Shown here one piece after another: positions 1 through 7,755 of a stretch of DNA of 14,790 bases (the stretch's first letter is position 1; the number at the start of each line of letters is the position of its first letter). This stretch comes from an uncultured Eubacterium sp. Lineage in GTDB: Bacteria; Bacillota; Clostridia; Lachnospirales; Lachnospiraceae. Under the pieces are notes generated by a model. It saw nothing but the letters and a program-made list of their open reading frames with translations, was not told the DNA's origin and ran no database searches. Location: NCBI GenBank assembly GCA_910580075.1, contig CAJTVR010000103.1, forward strand, positions 1 through 14,790, given 5' to 3'. Made by a program: the position numbers and the translations under genes.

Positions 1-113
1 CTGCCTACATCAAGCACTACGATATTCTCCATCTCATACAGCTCTGCAAACGCATCTGCCACCTTTTGACACTTTGTCCGTTCTTCCTCTGTGATATAAA
101 TTTTCTTTTCCAT
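1..113 (-). CDS. N-terminal part of an unrecognised small protein (runs off the left edge)
   Basis: The minus strand opens with ATG at 113 and stays open to the window edge, giving 37 residues that start MEKKIYITEEERTKCQKV and are rich in Glu and Lys. The ribosome binding site AGGTAAGG lies a few bases upstream, which supports this start. The competing longer frame across 17-211 is Lys/Trp-rich, has no such site and is rejected. I do not recognise the family. The predicted helical, charged start says nothing about function. It lies just beyond the breakpoint that truncates the neighbouring ABC ATPase gene, so it may belong to inserted or rearranged DNA, but that is inference. Confidence 0.6.
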   Translation of the reverse strand, partial: MEKKIYITEEERTKCQKVADAFAELYEMENIVVLDVG

Positions 114-215
114 ATAGCCTTACCTCGTTTCTTATAAAATTTTACCATATTCATTTTATAAGAACCACCTGCACACCAGCTTTTCTTCCACTTGTTTTTG
201 GCAAAACCCACTTTA

Positions 216-572
216 CTAACAATTCACTTCCCTTAACAGCGTTTCAGGATTTTTATTCCCACCCAGTCTGACATTTTCCTCCGCAGTCAGATAATCAATC
301 AGGTTATAATTCTGAAAAACTAAAGATACATGATGTTTCCTATGATAATTCAGTCCTTTGATCTGTATATCTTCACCGTTATAAAAAATGTTTCCCTTTA
401 CCGGAGTATCAAGTCCGGCAAGCAGCGATAAAAATGTTGTTTTTCCTGCACCGCTCTGGCCCACAATCGTATAAAACCTGCCTTCTGCAAATCCTATCGA
501 TACATCTTTTAGAATCTGTTTCTTTTTCTGTGATTTATAAAAATAGTCTACATTCCTTACGTCTAATATCAT
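216..572 (-). pseudogene. ABC exporter ATPase, truncated after the Q-loop
   Basis: This is the first half of an ATPase of the MacB/LolD type that would energise the two FtsX-like permeases upstream. The ATG at 572 follows GGGAGG, 13 nt after the permease B stop. Walker A (GQSGAGKT, residues about 38-45) and the Q-loop (VFQNYNLID, about 85-93) are present. The reading frame then ends after 118 residues with LLREVNC. Family members are about 220-230 residues. The LSGGQ signature, Walker B, D-loop and H-switch are all missing, and no continuation is seen in any frame of the ~215 bases to the left edge. The protein could not hydrolyse ATP normally. The break near 220-230 looks like a deletion or insertion junction rather than a frameshift. 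Confidence 0.9.
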
Positions 573-585
573 TCCCTGAACCTCC

Positions 586-2035
586 CTAACTCATTTCACT
601 CAAAATATCCTTTGGATTCCTGCGTATTACCATAATGCCGGAAACACCCACTGAAAAGATCAGCATTACAGCGATACAGCCAGCATCAGACAATTTCATT
701 TGATAAGAAACAGATACAATAACATCTGTGACTGTCTGATCTGATTCCTCAAATGGTTTTTCAATTTTTCCCTCATCTAACAAAGCCTGCTCCTTTTCCT
801 GCCGGATCTGCTGATCTGCCAGATATTCTGCAGTGATCTTTGAAATACCGGATGCCACTGTAAAAGACAGCATAACTGCCACAGCTGCAATTATAAATGC
901 TTCTAAAAGAATTTGTCCTAAAATTTTTACCTTTGCTGTTCCAAGTGCAAGTAAAATACCGATTTCCTGAACCCTGTTTTTTATCCAAAAGACAAATATC
1001 AGACTTAAAATAGCAGATCCGGCCCCTATTACTATAATAAGAAGCATCTGGCTGATGTTCTCTAAATCATTGAAATTAGAAGCCATCGTTTCAAAATTTC
1101 CGTTATTGTCTATCAGATCATAGCGTTCCCAGTCAATATCCGCTTTTTTAACTGCTTCTTTTACAGAATCATACTGATTTACATTCCTGACTTTAAAATA
1201 TGCTTTCTCATATAATGGATTTCCTGCGTTCCCCTCTGCTTTCTCCGGGAAATTCAAATCCGTAAATATCACATTTTCAGAACGGTAAGTATCACCCGAC
1301 ATATAAGGCGTCATTTTTTGTTTTACTTCATAGATACCGGCAATTACCGCCTCACAGATGACCGGGCTTTCTTTATCATGGTAATCATTGAATTTTAGCT
1401 TATCCCCCAAAGCCAGATGATTTTTTTTCTGCTAATTCCTCTGAAATTACACATACATTAGAATCATCTTCATTGATCAGACGGCCTTCTTTGATCGTTA
1501 CATTTCCCGATAACACATTAGCATCCATCTCCATTTTTTTATTCCCAATCAGACTAATTCCTAAAATATCCGAACTCTGGTCTGTATCGCTGTCCTCTAT
1601 TCTGGAAAAATTCACTGGATTTACCGCCGTCACAGCGGTTGTTATGTTATAATCGGAAATTCCAGAAACAGATGCAATTTTTTCTATATCCTCCATTCGC
1701 AGTGTTTCAAATGAATTATCCGTAGATATTCTCCAAGACGTACCCCCGGCCAGTTCCAGTTTTTCCACAAGAACGCCATCCAGGATGCCCTCTCCATTTT
1801 TCCCCAGTCTGCTTAATACTTCGTCAATCCTTGTATGACGGTTCGCTTCATTTTCTGCAAGAAGAAATCCGGCACCTACAGCCTGTCGTGTTTTGTCCTG
1901 TGTTGCTACACTGGCATTTTTGCCTGCCATACCAGATAACAGAAACAGGCTGATCATAAAAACTGTCAGAAAAAGCAGAATGCTCTTTACAGGTTTTCTT
2001 ATTACAGAACGCACAGCCAGCTGAAAACTGTTCAT
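586..2035 (-). pseudogene. FtsX/MacB-type ABC permease B, frameshifted in an A8 tract
   Basis: Two overlapping reading frames make one permease of about 480 residues. The first part (ATG at 2035, 4 nt after the permease A stop) has a cytoplasmic start, a membrane segment at about residues 18-37 and an extracellular domain, ending prematurely at 1400. The second part (to 586) continues the extracellular domain and has three more membrane segments plus the cytoplasmic EIGILLALGTAKVKILGQ loop typical of FtsX families. The frames join cleanly as ELAEKNHLALGDKL if the run of eight A at 1421-1428 is read as seven. So one extra base breaks the gene. Alternatives are sequencing error, slippage during expression, or phase variation. 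The ORF beginning at TTG near 1410 is not an independent gene. Confidence 0.9.
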
Positions 2036-2038
2036 TTC

Positions 2039-3256
2039 TTATCCCTCCATTCCTGATAAAATATCTCTGGGATCCGCTTTTAATATCGGAAACAGCGAAA
2101 CCGCCACCGCCGCCAGTACAATGAAGCTCCCCCAAATCATCAGACTGCCTATATCTTTTCCCTGCAGAACAACATGCATAGAAATTTCTGTTGTTTGCGA
2201 ATGAGTAAGAACTTTCTGTAAAAGTCCGGCCATAAGACTGCCCAAACCGCAGGCACCAGTTATAGATACCATAAACACCAGAAAAGACTCCAAAAATACT
2301 TGTAGAAAAATACTGTACTTTGATTTGCCAATACTAGTAAAAATAGCGGCTTCTTTTTGCCTTGAGCGCATCCACATACAGAGTAAAAGTGATACCGTCA
2401 CGATTCCGGTTATAAGTGTCAGTACAAGCATAAGATTTGCTGCTCTTGTAATCTGATCTAATGGCAGCGCCATTTGCCTGTATAAAGTATCAGAAGAAGT
2501 ATAACTTACCTTTTCAGAAAGAACCGAACGAAGCTGTTCCTCTATCATAGAAAGCTGCTCAGGATTTTTACAGTATACCGAAACTTTATAATACCCTGTA
2601 TTTCCCAAAAGCTGCGAAAACGATTCGTTATCTGCAAATATCTGGTTTTCAATTCTGTCTGCCGAATCCATTTTTTCTGTCTGTTTTCGTTCACTTCCTG
2701 ACAAAAACAGCCCGGTAATTTTTAAGGAAATCATCCTCCCCTCTGCATTTTCTATTTTAATATCATCACCCAGCTCTAACCCATTGGAATCCGCCAGCAA
2801 AGAATTGATAACAGCCCCTCTTTTATCCTTCGTAATATACCCGCCGGAAACCAGCCGGTATCGTCCCTCATCAAATGCACTGTCATTTTCCAAATCATCA
2901 TAAGAAAACAGTGTTATTTTCTGATTGTTTTCTTCCATAGAATCATTGGCCGTGACAGGATAAAAATTGTCTGGAAACGCCTGCCCTCGATTCTGACAGT
3001 TAACCGCTGATACTTCTTCTAAATGCAGTATTTCTTCTACTTCCCGCTGTGTTATCTTATTATCTTTTTTTGTAATTTCCAAAACAATTTTGGATCTGGC
3101 TTTTTCCTGTATCGCAGCTTTAGAATCCTGCGCTGCCCTAATGATCATACTGGTACTCAGTATCATACTGCTAACCAGTAATAACACGAAAAACAAAAGA
3201 ACCGTTTTTGCTTTTTTCCTTTTCAGATAACAAAACGCCAGTTGATAAAATGTCAC
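2039..3256 (-). CDS. FtsX/MacB-type ABC transporter permease A
   Basis: This is a 405-residue integral membrane protein, expected to pair with permease B and the ATPase in an exporter or peptide-resistance transporter; the substrate is unknown. One membrane segment lies at about residues 17-38 (KTVLLFFVLLLVSSMIL), followed by an extracellular domain of some 230 residues. Three C-terminal segments then form the FtsX domain, with the loop EAAIFTSIGKSKYSIFLQVF and the tail ADPRDILSGMEG. I chose GTG at 3256 because AAAGGAGG ends 6 nt upstream; an upstream ATG would overlap the lipoprotein gene and has no better site. It lies 13 nt after the lipoprotein stop and 3 nt before permease B, clearly one operon. 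It shows no lesion, but its partners do, so it probably has no working transporter to join. Confidence 0.9.
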   Translation of the reverse strand: MTFYQLAFCYLKRKKAKTVLLFFVLLLVSSMILSTSMIIRAAQDSKAAIQEKARSKIVLEITKKDNKITQREVEEILHLEEVSAVNCQNRGQAFPDNFYPVTANDSMEENNQKITLFSYDDLENDSAFDEGRYRLVSGGYITKDKRGAVINSLLADSNGLELGDDIKIENAEGRMISLKITGLFLSGSERKQTEKMDSADRIENQIFADNESFSQLLGNTGYYKVSVYCKNPEQLSMIEEQLRSVLSEKVSYTSSDTLYRQMALPLDQITRAANLMLVLTLITGIVTVSLLLCMWMRSRQKEAAIFTSIGKSKYSIFLQVFLESFLVFMVSITGACGLGSLMAGLLQKVLTHSQTTEISMHVVLQGKDIGSLMIWGSFIVLAAVAVSLFPILKADPRDILSGMEG

Positions 3257-3269
3257 AAATGTACCTCCT

Positions 3270-3797
3270 TTACTCATAACGCACAATCACTATTTTTTCA
3301 GCCGTCAGATGATGCGTATCTTCAAAATCACCATAAATCAGCAAAGAAGTCTGTTTCTTTATATCTGATATGGAAGCATCGTTAATACCTGCTTTTCCCG
3401 TTGTTATATTTATGTCTGCTTTCTGAAAAATGCAGTCTGTTTTATAAGATATATTTACGTTCGTTTCCTCATTTTCGTTTCCAGGAGCAGCGACAGCCGC
3501 TGTATTTTCATCTTCATTTGTAACCGGAGCGACTATGCAGCCGCTATCAGAAAATTCAACAACACTTCCCTGCAGAGCTGATGAACGAATCAGGTTTTCC
3601 CCATCTGTATTGTCTGATGTCCCCGCATGGTCTGCTGCGTTCGGTGTGTCATTCTCCTTTGAATCATTGACGGTATTATCATTTGCGGCATTGTAATCTG
3701 TATTTTGGGAACCTCCGCCTTCGGATACTCCGCACCCGTACAATGCCAGAACGCACATTCCTATCAGTATACCTCTCATAAACTTTATGAATTTCAT
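3270..3797 (-). CDS. Secreted lipoprotein of the ABC exporter operon
   Basis: This 175-residue protein starts at ATG 3797, preceded by AAAGGTGG. The first residues (MKFIKFMRGILIGMCVLALYGC) form a type II signal peptide with the lipobox LYGC, so the mature protein would carry a lipid on Cys22. A low-complexity Asn/Asp/Gly/Thr linker of about 60 residues follows. The C-terminal ~100 residues have alternating beta-like strands (GSVVEFSDSGCIVAP, NVNISYKTDCIFQK, EKIVIVRYE), suggesting a small OB-like or DUF5666-like domain; that assignment is inference. It is the first gene of the minus-strand operon. It could be an accessory or adaptor for the permeases, or a cargo-binding protein. The gene is intact even though the ATPase, permease B and regulator genes are broken. 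Confidence 0.8.
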   Translation of the reverse strand: MKFIKFMRGILIGMCVLALYGCGVSEGGGSQNTDYNAANDNTVNDSKENDTPNAADHAGTSDNTDGENLIRSSALQGSVVEFSDSGCIVAPVTNEDENTAAVAAPGNENEETNVNISYKTDCIFQKADINITTGKAGINDASISDIKKQTSLLIYGDFEDTHHLTAEKIVIVRYE

Positions 3798-3831
3798 GAT
3801 TATTCCACCTTTCTTTTTTGATTGTACCGCT

Positions 3832-3837
3832 ATTTTA
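3832..3837 (-). promoter_or_regulatory. Probable -10 box of the lipoprotein/permease operon
   Basis: TAAAAT on the minus strand starts 28 bases downstream of the start of the TTACAGGATTTTT arm at 3865, close to the 27-base spacing seen for the divergent promoter. No good -35 is present, as expected for an activator-dependent promoter. TACAAT at 3821-3826 is an alternative. Confidence 0.45.
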
Positions 3838-3852
3838 AATAAAAACCTTTCC

Positions 3853-3903
3853 AAAAATCCTGTAAGATGAAAAAAATTCTTTCTGATTTTTTACAGGATT
3901 TTT
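3853..3903. promoter_or_regulatory. Perfect 13-bp inverted repeat between divergent units, probable response-regulator operator
   Basis: AAAAATCCTGTAA at 3853-3865 is repeated in inverse as TTACAGGATTTTT at 3891-3903, with a 25-base AT-rich spacer. Each arm points toward one of the divergent transcription units and lies about 27-28 bases upstream of a -10-like box. On the plus side a related hexamer, TTAGAT, follows TTACAG at an 11-base pitch, and on the minus side TTGGAA does. This is the geometry of OmpR-family tandem half-sites overlapping the -35 region. The nearby response regulator is therefore the likely ligand (inference). A simple terminator is less likely given its position between divergent starts. 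Confidence 0.6.
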
Positions 3904-3917
3904 AGATAATTCTCTGT

Positions 3918-3923
3918 TATACT
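3918..3923 (+). promoter_or_regulatory. Probable -10 box of the two-component system genes
   Basis: TATACT starts 27 bases after the start of the TTACAGGATTTTT arm and about 34 bases before the response-regulator ATG. There is no recognisable -35 hexamer, which suits activation by a regulator bound at the inverted repeat. Confidence 0.5.
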
Positions 3924-3956
3924 GTTTTTTATGACAGATAGAAAAGGATGGTAAAT

Positions 3957-4643
3957 ATGAAAATACTTCTATTAGAAGATGATTTAGAACTTTGCGGTAT
4001 CATACAGATGGAATTAGTGAAAAACGGATATCTCGCTGATTCCTGTAATGACGGAGAAACTGCTATGTTATATGCTTTAAATACAGACTACGCTTACGAT
4101 TTAGCCATTATAGACCGGATGCTTCCTGTAATTGACGGTTTAACTATTATAAAAGCTATGAGAGCAAAGGGAATCTCTATCCCCGTTATCATCATTACCG
4201 GAATGTCTGCACTTGATGACAGAATAGAAGGATTAGACGGTGGCGCTGATGATTACTTAGTAAAACCGTTCCATGTGTAGGAACTGTTAGCAAGAGTACG
4301 GGCTCTGACACGCCGGCCGGCAGAACTAAAAACAAACCCAAAAATGACTTTTTTAGATTTAGAATTTGATAAAATGAACCGGGAATTGCTTTGTAAAGAC
4401 AAACAGATTCTTTTGACTGCAAAAGAATCCGAATTATTATATGTTCTCATGCAGAGTCCGGAAACTCTTTTTTCAAGAGAACAGCTTATATTAAAAATAT
4501 GGGGGACAGGCTCCGGTGTTGAACCGGGAAACGTAGATAATTATATCTCTTTTCTCCGCAGGCGGTTAAAAGAGCTTCAAAGTTCCTACAAAATAAAAAC
4601 CGTCTATGGAGCCGGATATAAACTGGAGGGATCCGATGCTTAA
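3957..4643 (+). pseudogene. OmpR/PhoB-family response regulator with an in-frame amber codon
   Basis: The frame encodes a receiver domain (residues 1-107) and a winged-helix DNA-binding domain (about 130-228), but TAG at 4278-4280 separates them without changing frame. The receiver has the acidic pair ED8/D9, phospho-acceptor Asp53 (IIDRMLP), Thr81 and Lys103 (VKPF). After the stop the same frame continues ELLARVRALTRRP, exactly as in intact relatives (VKPFHVEELLARVRAL-like), then the effector domain with LTAKESELL and the recognition-helix/wing region FLRRRL...VYGAGYKL. A single change from GAG, CAG or AAG explains the stop. I chose ATG 3957 (MKILLLEDD) over ATG 3948 because GGATGG lies at proper spacing. 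It overlaps the kinase gene by 8 nt. Unless the amber codon is read through, the product cannot bind DNA. Confidence 0.92.
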
Positions 4644-5926
4644 TCATTTATATAAAAAGCTGCATATCATGTTTACCATTTCTATTATGCTGATCATTAC
4701 ACTGATTATAGGTATTCTTTCCGTAAACTATATCAAAGAACAGTCCGTAAATGACAGTACCTTTTTTCAGAGAATGGCTACATTTATGATTTATCAGCTG
4801 GAAGACAGCGGCCAGAACATAGAAGCTGTACTAGATTCTTACGAAGACAAATATTCTATATTCTGCTCTGCCAGGGACGCTGATGGAATTATGATATATA
4901 AAAGTAATTTGAATTTCCCTGCTGACACAAATACACTTCTGGAAAATTTTAACAGCCAGATATCCAGACAGCTGACACTGGTTACAGATCTTCGTCTATG
5001 TCAGAGCAGAATGGGATTATTGAATTTACTGGCACATCCAGTGAAAAATACTGGGGAATTTCCGCAAAAGTAATTTCTAAAGACGATAAGACGTATTATT
5101 TAACACTGATTTACAAGCAGAGATCCGCTTTTCAAATTTTGCAGACACAAATTCCTTTCTATTCTGCTCTATGGGTTATTGCTTTGTCGTCCGTAATCTT
5201 TGTAAGCCGGCTGCTATTGAAAAAAACATTTAAACCGACAGAACAGGTTTTAAAAAGCCAGAAAGAATTTATTGCTTCTGCTTCACATGAACTGAAATCC
5301 CCGCTTGCGGTCATTCTTGCTAACGCCGGACAGTTAGAGCAGCATGCGGATCATCAGGGACTTCAAAAAGCAGTAAAAACTATAGATTCAGAATGTATGC
5401 GAATGTCAAGGCTGGTAAATGATATGCTGCTTTTAGCCTCCTCTGACGCAAACACATGGTCGTTATGTAAAAGTGATGTTAATGTCGATACGCTACTGAT
5501 TACTTTATATGAATCTTATGAGCCGGTCTGCATTGGAAAAAAATATCTTTACATCTGGATATTCCAGAAAACAGTTACCCGGCTCTTTATACAGATCAGG
5601 AAAGGCTCATGCAGATACTGAATATTTATATGGATAATGCTATCCGCCATTCCATAAATAACCGGCATATTGAAATTCGCACAGAAGTAACAGCAAAAAA
5701 TATAACGTTTCTTGTGGCAGACCACGGACAGGGAATTGCACAAAAAGACAAGCCGTATATTTTTGACCGTTTCTACTGTGCTGATAAATCAAGAACGGAT
5801 AAATCAAATTTCGGTTTGGGACTAAGTATCGCTAATGAACTGGCAAAAATGCTGAATGGCAGAACTGGATTCAAAGACACCAAAGGCGGCGGTGCCACAT
5901 TCTTTGTAACAATTCCTCTCAAATAA
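4636..5926 (+). pseudogene. Sensor histidine kinase with two frameshifts
   Basis: Three consecutive frames together make one membrane kinase of about 430 residues. The start ATG at 4636 follows GGAGGG. Part one holds the first membrane segment (MFTISIMLIITLIIGILSV) and most of the extracellular sensor. Part two begins between about 4953 and 5073, where one base is missing or two are added; it has the second membrane segment (FYSALWVIALSSVIFVSRLL) and the H-box SASHELKSPLAV with the phospho-accepting His. Part three has the N-box MDNAIRHS, G1 DHGQGIA, F-box FDRFYCADKS and G2 FGLGLSIANEL. The join between parts two and three is restored by one extra A in the A7 run at 5537-5543, giving GKKISLHLDIPEN. 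The cognate regulator upstream is also broken. Confidence 0.9.
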
Positions 5927-5943
5927 GTATTACCTGTTCCCCA

Positions 5944-6222
5944 TTATGTGAAGGCCTGAAATCTGCCGGCCATCAGCAGACACCAAAATACACTGATCAC
6001 TGCTGACGCAATATTTACAAGGCTCCGGCTTTCTTTACTCCTGACACATAGTACTGAGAGAATCAGGCCTGCCACAGCACAGGCAGCATTGACCGCTGCC
6101 CAGACCGTGCTTACCCCTTCAGGCAGCGTGACTTCAAGTAACACAGGGATAAAAACCAGCAGCGGAAGGACACTGATTACCAGCGAAATTCTGCTTAAAG
6201 TTTTCTTTTCGTTACATTCCAT
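5944..6222 (-). CDS. Small three-segment membrane protein next to a lantibiotic-type permease remnant
   Basis: This 92-residue protein has three hydrophobic segments: about 10-30 (ISLVISVLPLLVFIPVLLEV), 39-60 (VWAAVNAACAVAGLILSVLCV) and 68-87. ATG 6222 lies 6 nt after the stop of the permease pseudogene, whose terminal bases include the GAGG ribosome binding site, so it was co-transcribed with that permease. Small membrane proteins of this kind occur beside bacteriocin-immunity-type transporters, but I assign no function. The last residues (GRFQAFT) are more polar than expected for the end of the third segment. The gene converges on the kinase pseudogene with 17 nt between, so its 3' end may have been cut by a rearrangement. 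Confidence 0.6.
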   Translation of the reverse strand: MECNEKKTLSRISLVISVLPLLVFIPVLLEVTLPEGVSTVWAAVNAACAVAGLILSVLCVRSKESRSLVNIASAVISVFWCLLMAGRFQAFT

Positions 6223-6228
6223 AATAAT

Positions 6229-6633
6229 TTACCTCATTTCTTTTTTTCCAAATCTGATTACAGCAGCCGAAAATACCAGTAAAAAGACCAGTACTGCAGC
6301 CGGCAACGCCCGTGCCCAGCGGTATCCACATATGACCGGAGCGGGACGAGACCATAAGCATAAATGACAGGACAGGCATCGACGTAAGGAATGAATAGCC
6401 TGCAAACTGGATCAGAGTCCCCATTTCAAACGCCCCCTGCGGCAGCTGTGTCATACCAATCCGCATAAGCACCAGATTCTGCAAAGCGACTGCCAGCAGA
6501 AACATAGCAGTGTCTTTTTACGCACAAGGAAGCTGAGAAAAGCATAAGCCGCGCCCAGAATACCGGCAGCCAGCAGTACCGGGATAACGCCCGTGCGTTT
6601 TTCTTTCCGAAGTTCAACAGCCAGTACATTCAT
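6229..6633 (-). pseudogene. Lantibiotic-immunity-type ABC-2 permease (MutE/EpiE/LanE-like), internally deleted and frameshifted
   Basis: Three pieces in two frames come from one permease family. ATG 6633 follows GAGGG and gives MNVLAVELRKEKRTG, the characteristic start, and one membrane segment up to FLVRK. The frame then shifts at the A5 run (minus strand, 6515-6519); six A would restore it. The next piece reads MFLLAVALQNLVLMRIGMTQLPQGAFEMG through GTGVAG. A further break near 6305-6325 changes frame again to ALPAAVLVFLLVFSAAVIRFGKKEMR, ending in TAA at 6229-6231. The sum is about 135 residues against about 240-250 in the family, so roughly 100 residues are missing. The last piece could derive from the same gene or a neighbouring LanG-type permease. 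No ATPase gene remains beside it. Confidence 0.8.
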
Positions 6634-6685
6634 AATTCTGCCCTCTGCTTTCTGGCAGCGTTGTCCTGCTCCACCATGTTTAGAA

Positions 6686-6964
6686 ACCTGTGATATTATA
6701 CTAGCCCTTAACTGTACGGATGAGAGCATTTCCCTGTCCGTATCAGATAACGGTGCCGGCATGTCAGCTGAAAAATTAAAAGAACTAAGTGAAAAACCTC
6801 ATTATATGGAAAGTACAGATGACAGGTTAGATTTAAGACATGGCCTCGGACTCATTCTTGTCCATCAGATTGCAGACGCCCATAACGGAACTATGCAGAT
6901 TGAAAATGAAGAGCAGAAAGGCTGCAGAATCAGCTTGAATTTTCCGATGAACGCAGGCGGCTGA
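6686..6964 (+). pseudogene. C-terminal HATPase remnant of a sensor histidine kinase
   Basis: From about 6686 the plus strand reads CDIILALNCTDESISLSVS, then the G1 box DNGAGM, a lid region with SEKPHY, the G2 box HGLGLILVHQIADAHNGTM and the final strand GCRISLNFP, ending in TGA at 6962-6964. This is the last ~90 residues of a kinase ATP-binding domain, probably of the LanK/SpaK type given its neighbour. The N-box, H-box, sensor and membrane segments are missing. The open frame extends left to 6593, but those bases are antisense to the permease start and do not resemble a kinase. The head-to-head arrangement with a LanE-type gene matches a deleted divergent locus. Confidence 0.8.
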
Positions 6965-7029
6965 ATAAAAACCAGCCCTTCCTGCCTTATAACAATGGTG
7001 CTCTGGAGACATTGCCGCAAGGCTTATCC

Positions 7030-7125
7030 ATGGGCTGTCGCACCAAGTAAAACATATACAGGATATAGTACAACGGTTTAAACCAGCTATATCCTGTATC
7101 CATTTTCTTAATGTGACAGCCCCAT
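7030..7125. repeat. Nested inverted repeat, possible MITE or solo insertion-sequence remnant
   Basis: Outer arms ATGGGCTGTCGCA (7030-7042) and TGTGACAGCCCCAT (7112-7125) are complementary apart from one extra base and one mismatch. Inside them a perfect 13-bp repeat ATACAGGATATAG (7056-7068) / CTATATCCTGTAT (7087-7099) encloses the 10-bp palindrome GGTTTAAACC (7075-7084). GGCTTAT occurs just outside both ends (7021-7027 and 7129-7135) and might be a target-site duplication. There is no coding capacity. The structure sits between two convergent genes and may also act as a bidirectional terminator. Confidence 0.55.
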
Positions 7126-7154
7126 ACTGGCTTATTTCTCTAACTGCCTTTTAT

Positions 7155-7658
7155 TCACTTCTTTACATATACTTTTGTTTTAAATGTTACAGAATCACCG
7201 CTGGAAAGATTAATCGTTGTTTTGATTACTGCGCTTCCCTGCCTGCGTGCTGTCACTCTGCCGGATCTGCTTACATATGCGGCATTTGACTTTGTGGAAC
7301 GGAATACAACACTGTCTACACTCCGTTCATAAATATCATACCATTCTTCTTCCGTAAGATCGTCAAATTCACTCCCTCCTGCAGCAATAACCTGTATTTG
7401 AAATGTCCTGCCCTTTTTCATTGTCTTTTTCGCAGGAGACACGCGCAGGTCTTCCGGAATCAGTGTATTTGCCTCAATAATATCCGGTTCCGGATCAATT
7501 TCATAATCTGTATCCGGGTCTTCTTCATCGAAATATTCCAGCGCTTCATCTTCTTCTGCATAGTCTTCGCTGCCATCCCCGCCAGCCTGTACGCTTAACG
7601 GCATCGGCAGGCTGCACATTACAAATGCCAGTAATGCAGCAACAATTCTTTTTTTCAT
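7155..7658 (-). CDS. Secreted protein with acidic linker and bacterial Ig-like (BIG_2-type) domain
   Basis: This 167-residue protein starts at ATG 7658 after AAAGGAG. Residues 1-25 (KKRIVAALLAFVMCSLPMP...VQA) are a signal peptide cleaved after VQA. A very acidic stretch (about 28-66, rich in Asp and Glu) follows. The last ~95 residues resemble a BIG_2 domain: LRVSPAKKTMKKGRTFQIQV at the start, then STKSNAAYVSRSGRVTARRQGSAVI, where the S-x-G-x-V-T-A pattern is the family hallmark, and a final strand VTFKTKVYVKK. No sortase signal or membrane anchor is present, so it is probably released or held by charge. It is the last gene of a run of three secreted-protein genes, 97 nt after the previous one. 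Role unknown. Confidence 0.85.
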   Translation of the reverse strand: MKKRIVAALLAFVMCSLPMPLSVQAGGDGSEDYAEEDEALEYFDEEDPDTDYEIDPEPDIIEANTLIPEDLRVSPAKKTMKKGRTFQIQVIAAGGSEFDDLTEEEWYDIYERSVDSVVFRSTKSNAAYVSRSGRVTARRQGSAVIKTTINLSSGDSVTFKTKVYVKK

Positions 7659-7755
7659 GATATTTTTCTCCTTTTTAATTTATAAAAACACGGCCCGCGT
7701 TTATCCGGCCAGTGCTCTTGTTTCACTTTATGAATCCATTTCCCGCAAACAGGCA

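Noticed and set aside
17..211. 64-residue minus-strand frame at the left edge
   Set aside because: Lys/Trp-rich, no ribosome binding site, and out of frame with the better-supported start at 113.
4195..4450. Minus-strand frames opposite the response regulator
   Set aside because: Antisense to a clear receiver and effector domain coding frame; no family resemblance.
6089..6367. Plus-strand frame across the small membrane protein and permease remnant
   Set aside because: Antisense shadow of membrane-protein codons; low-complexity Ser/Thr composition.
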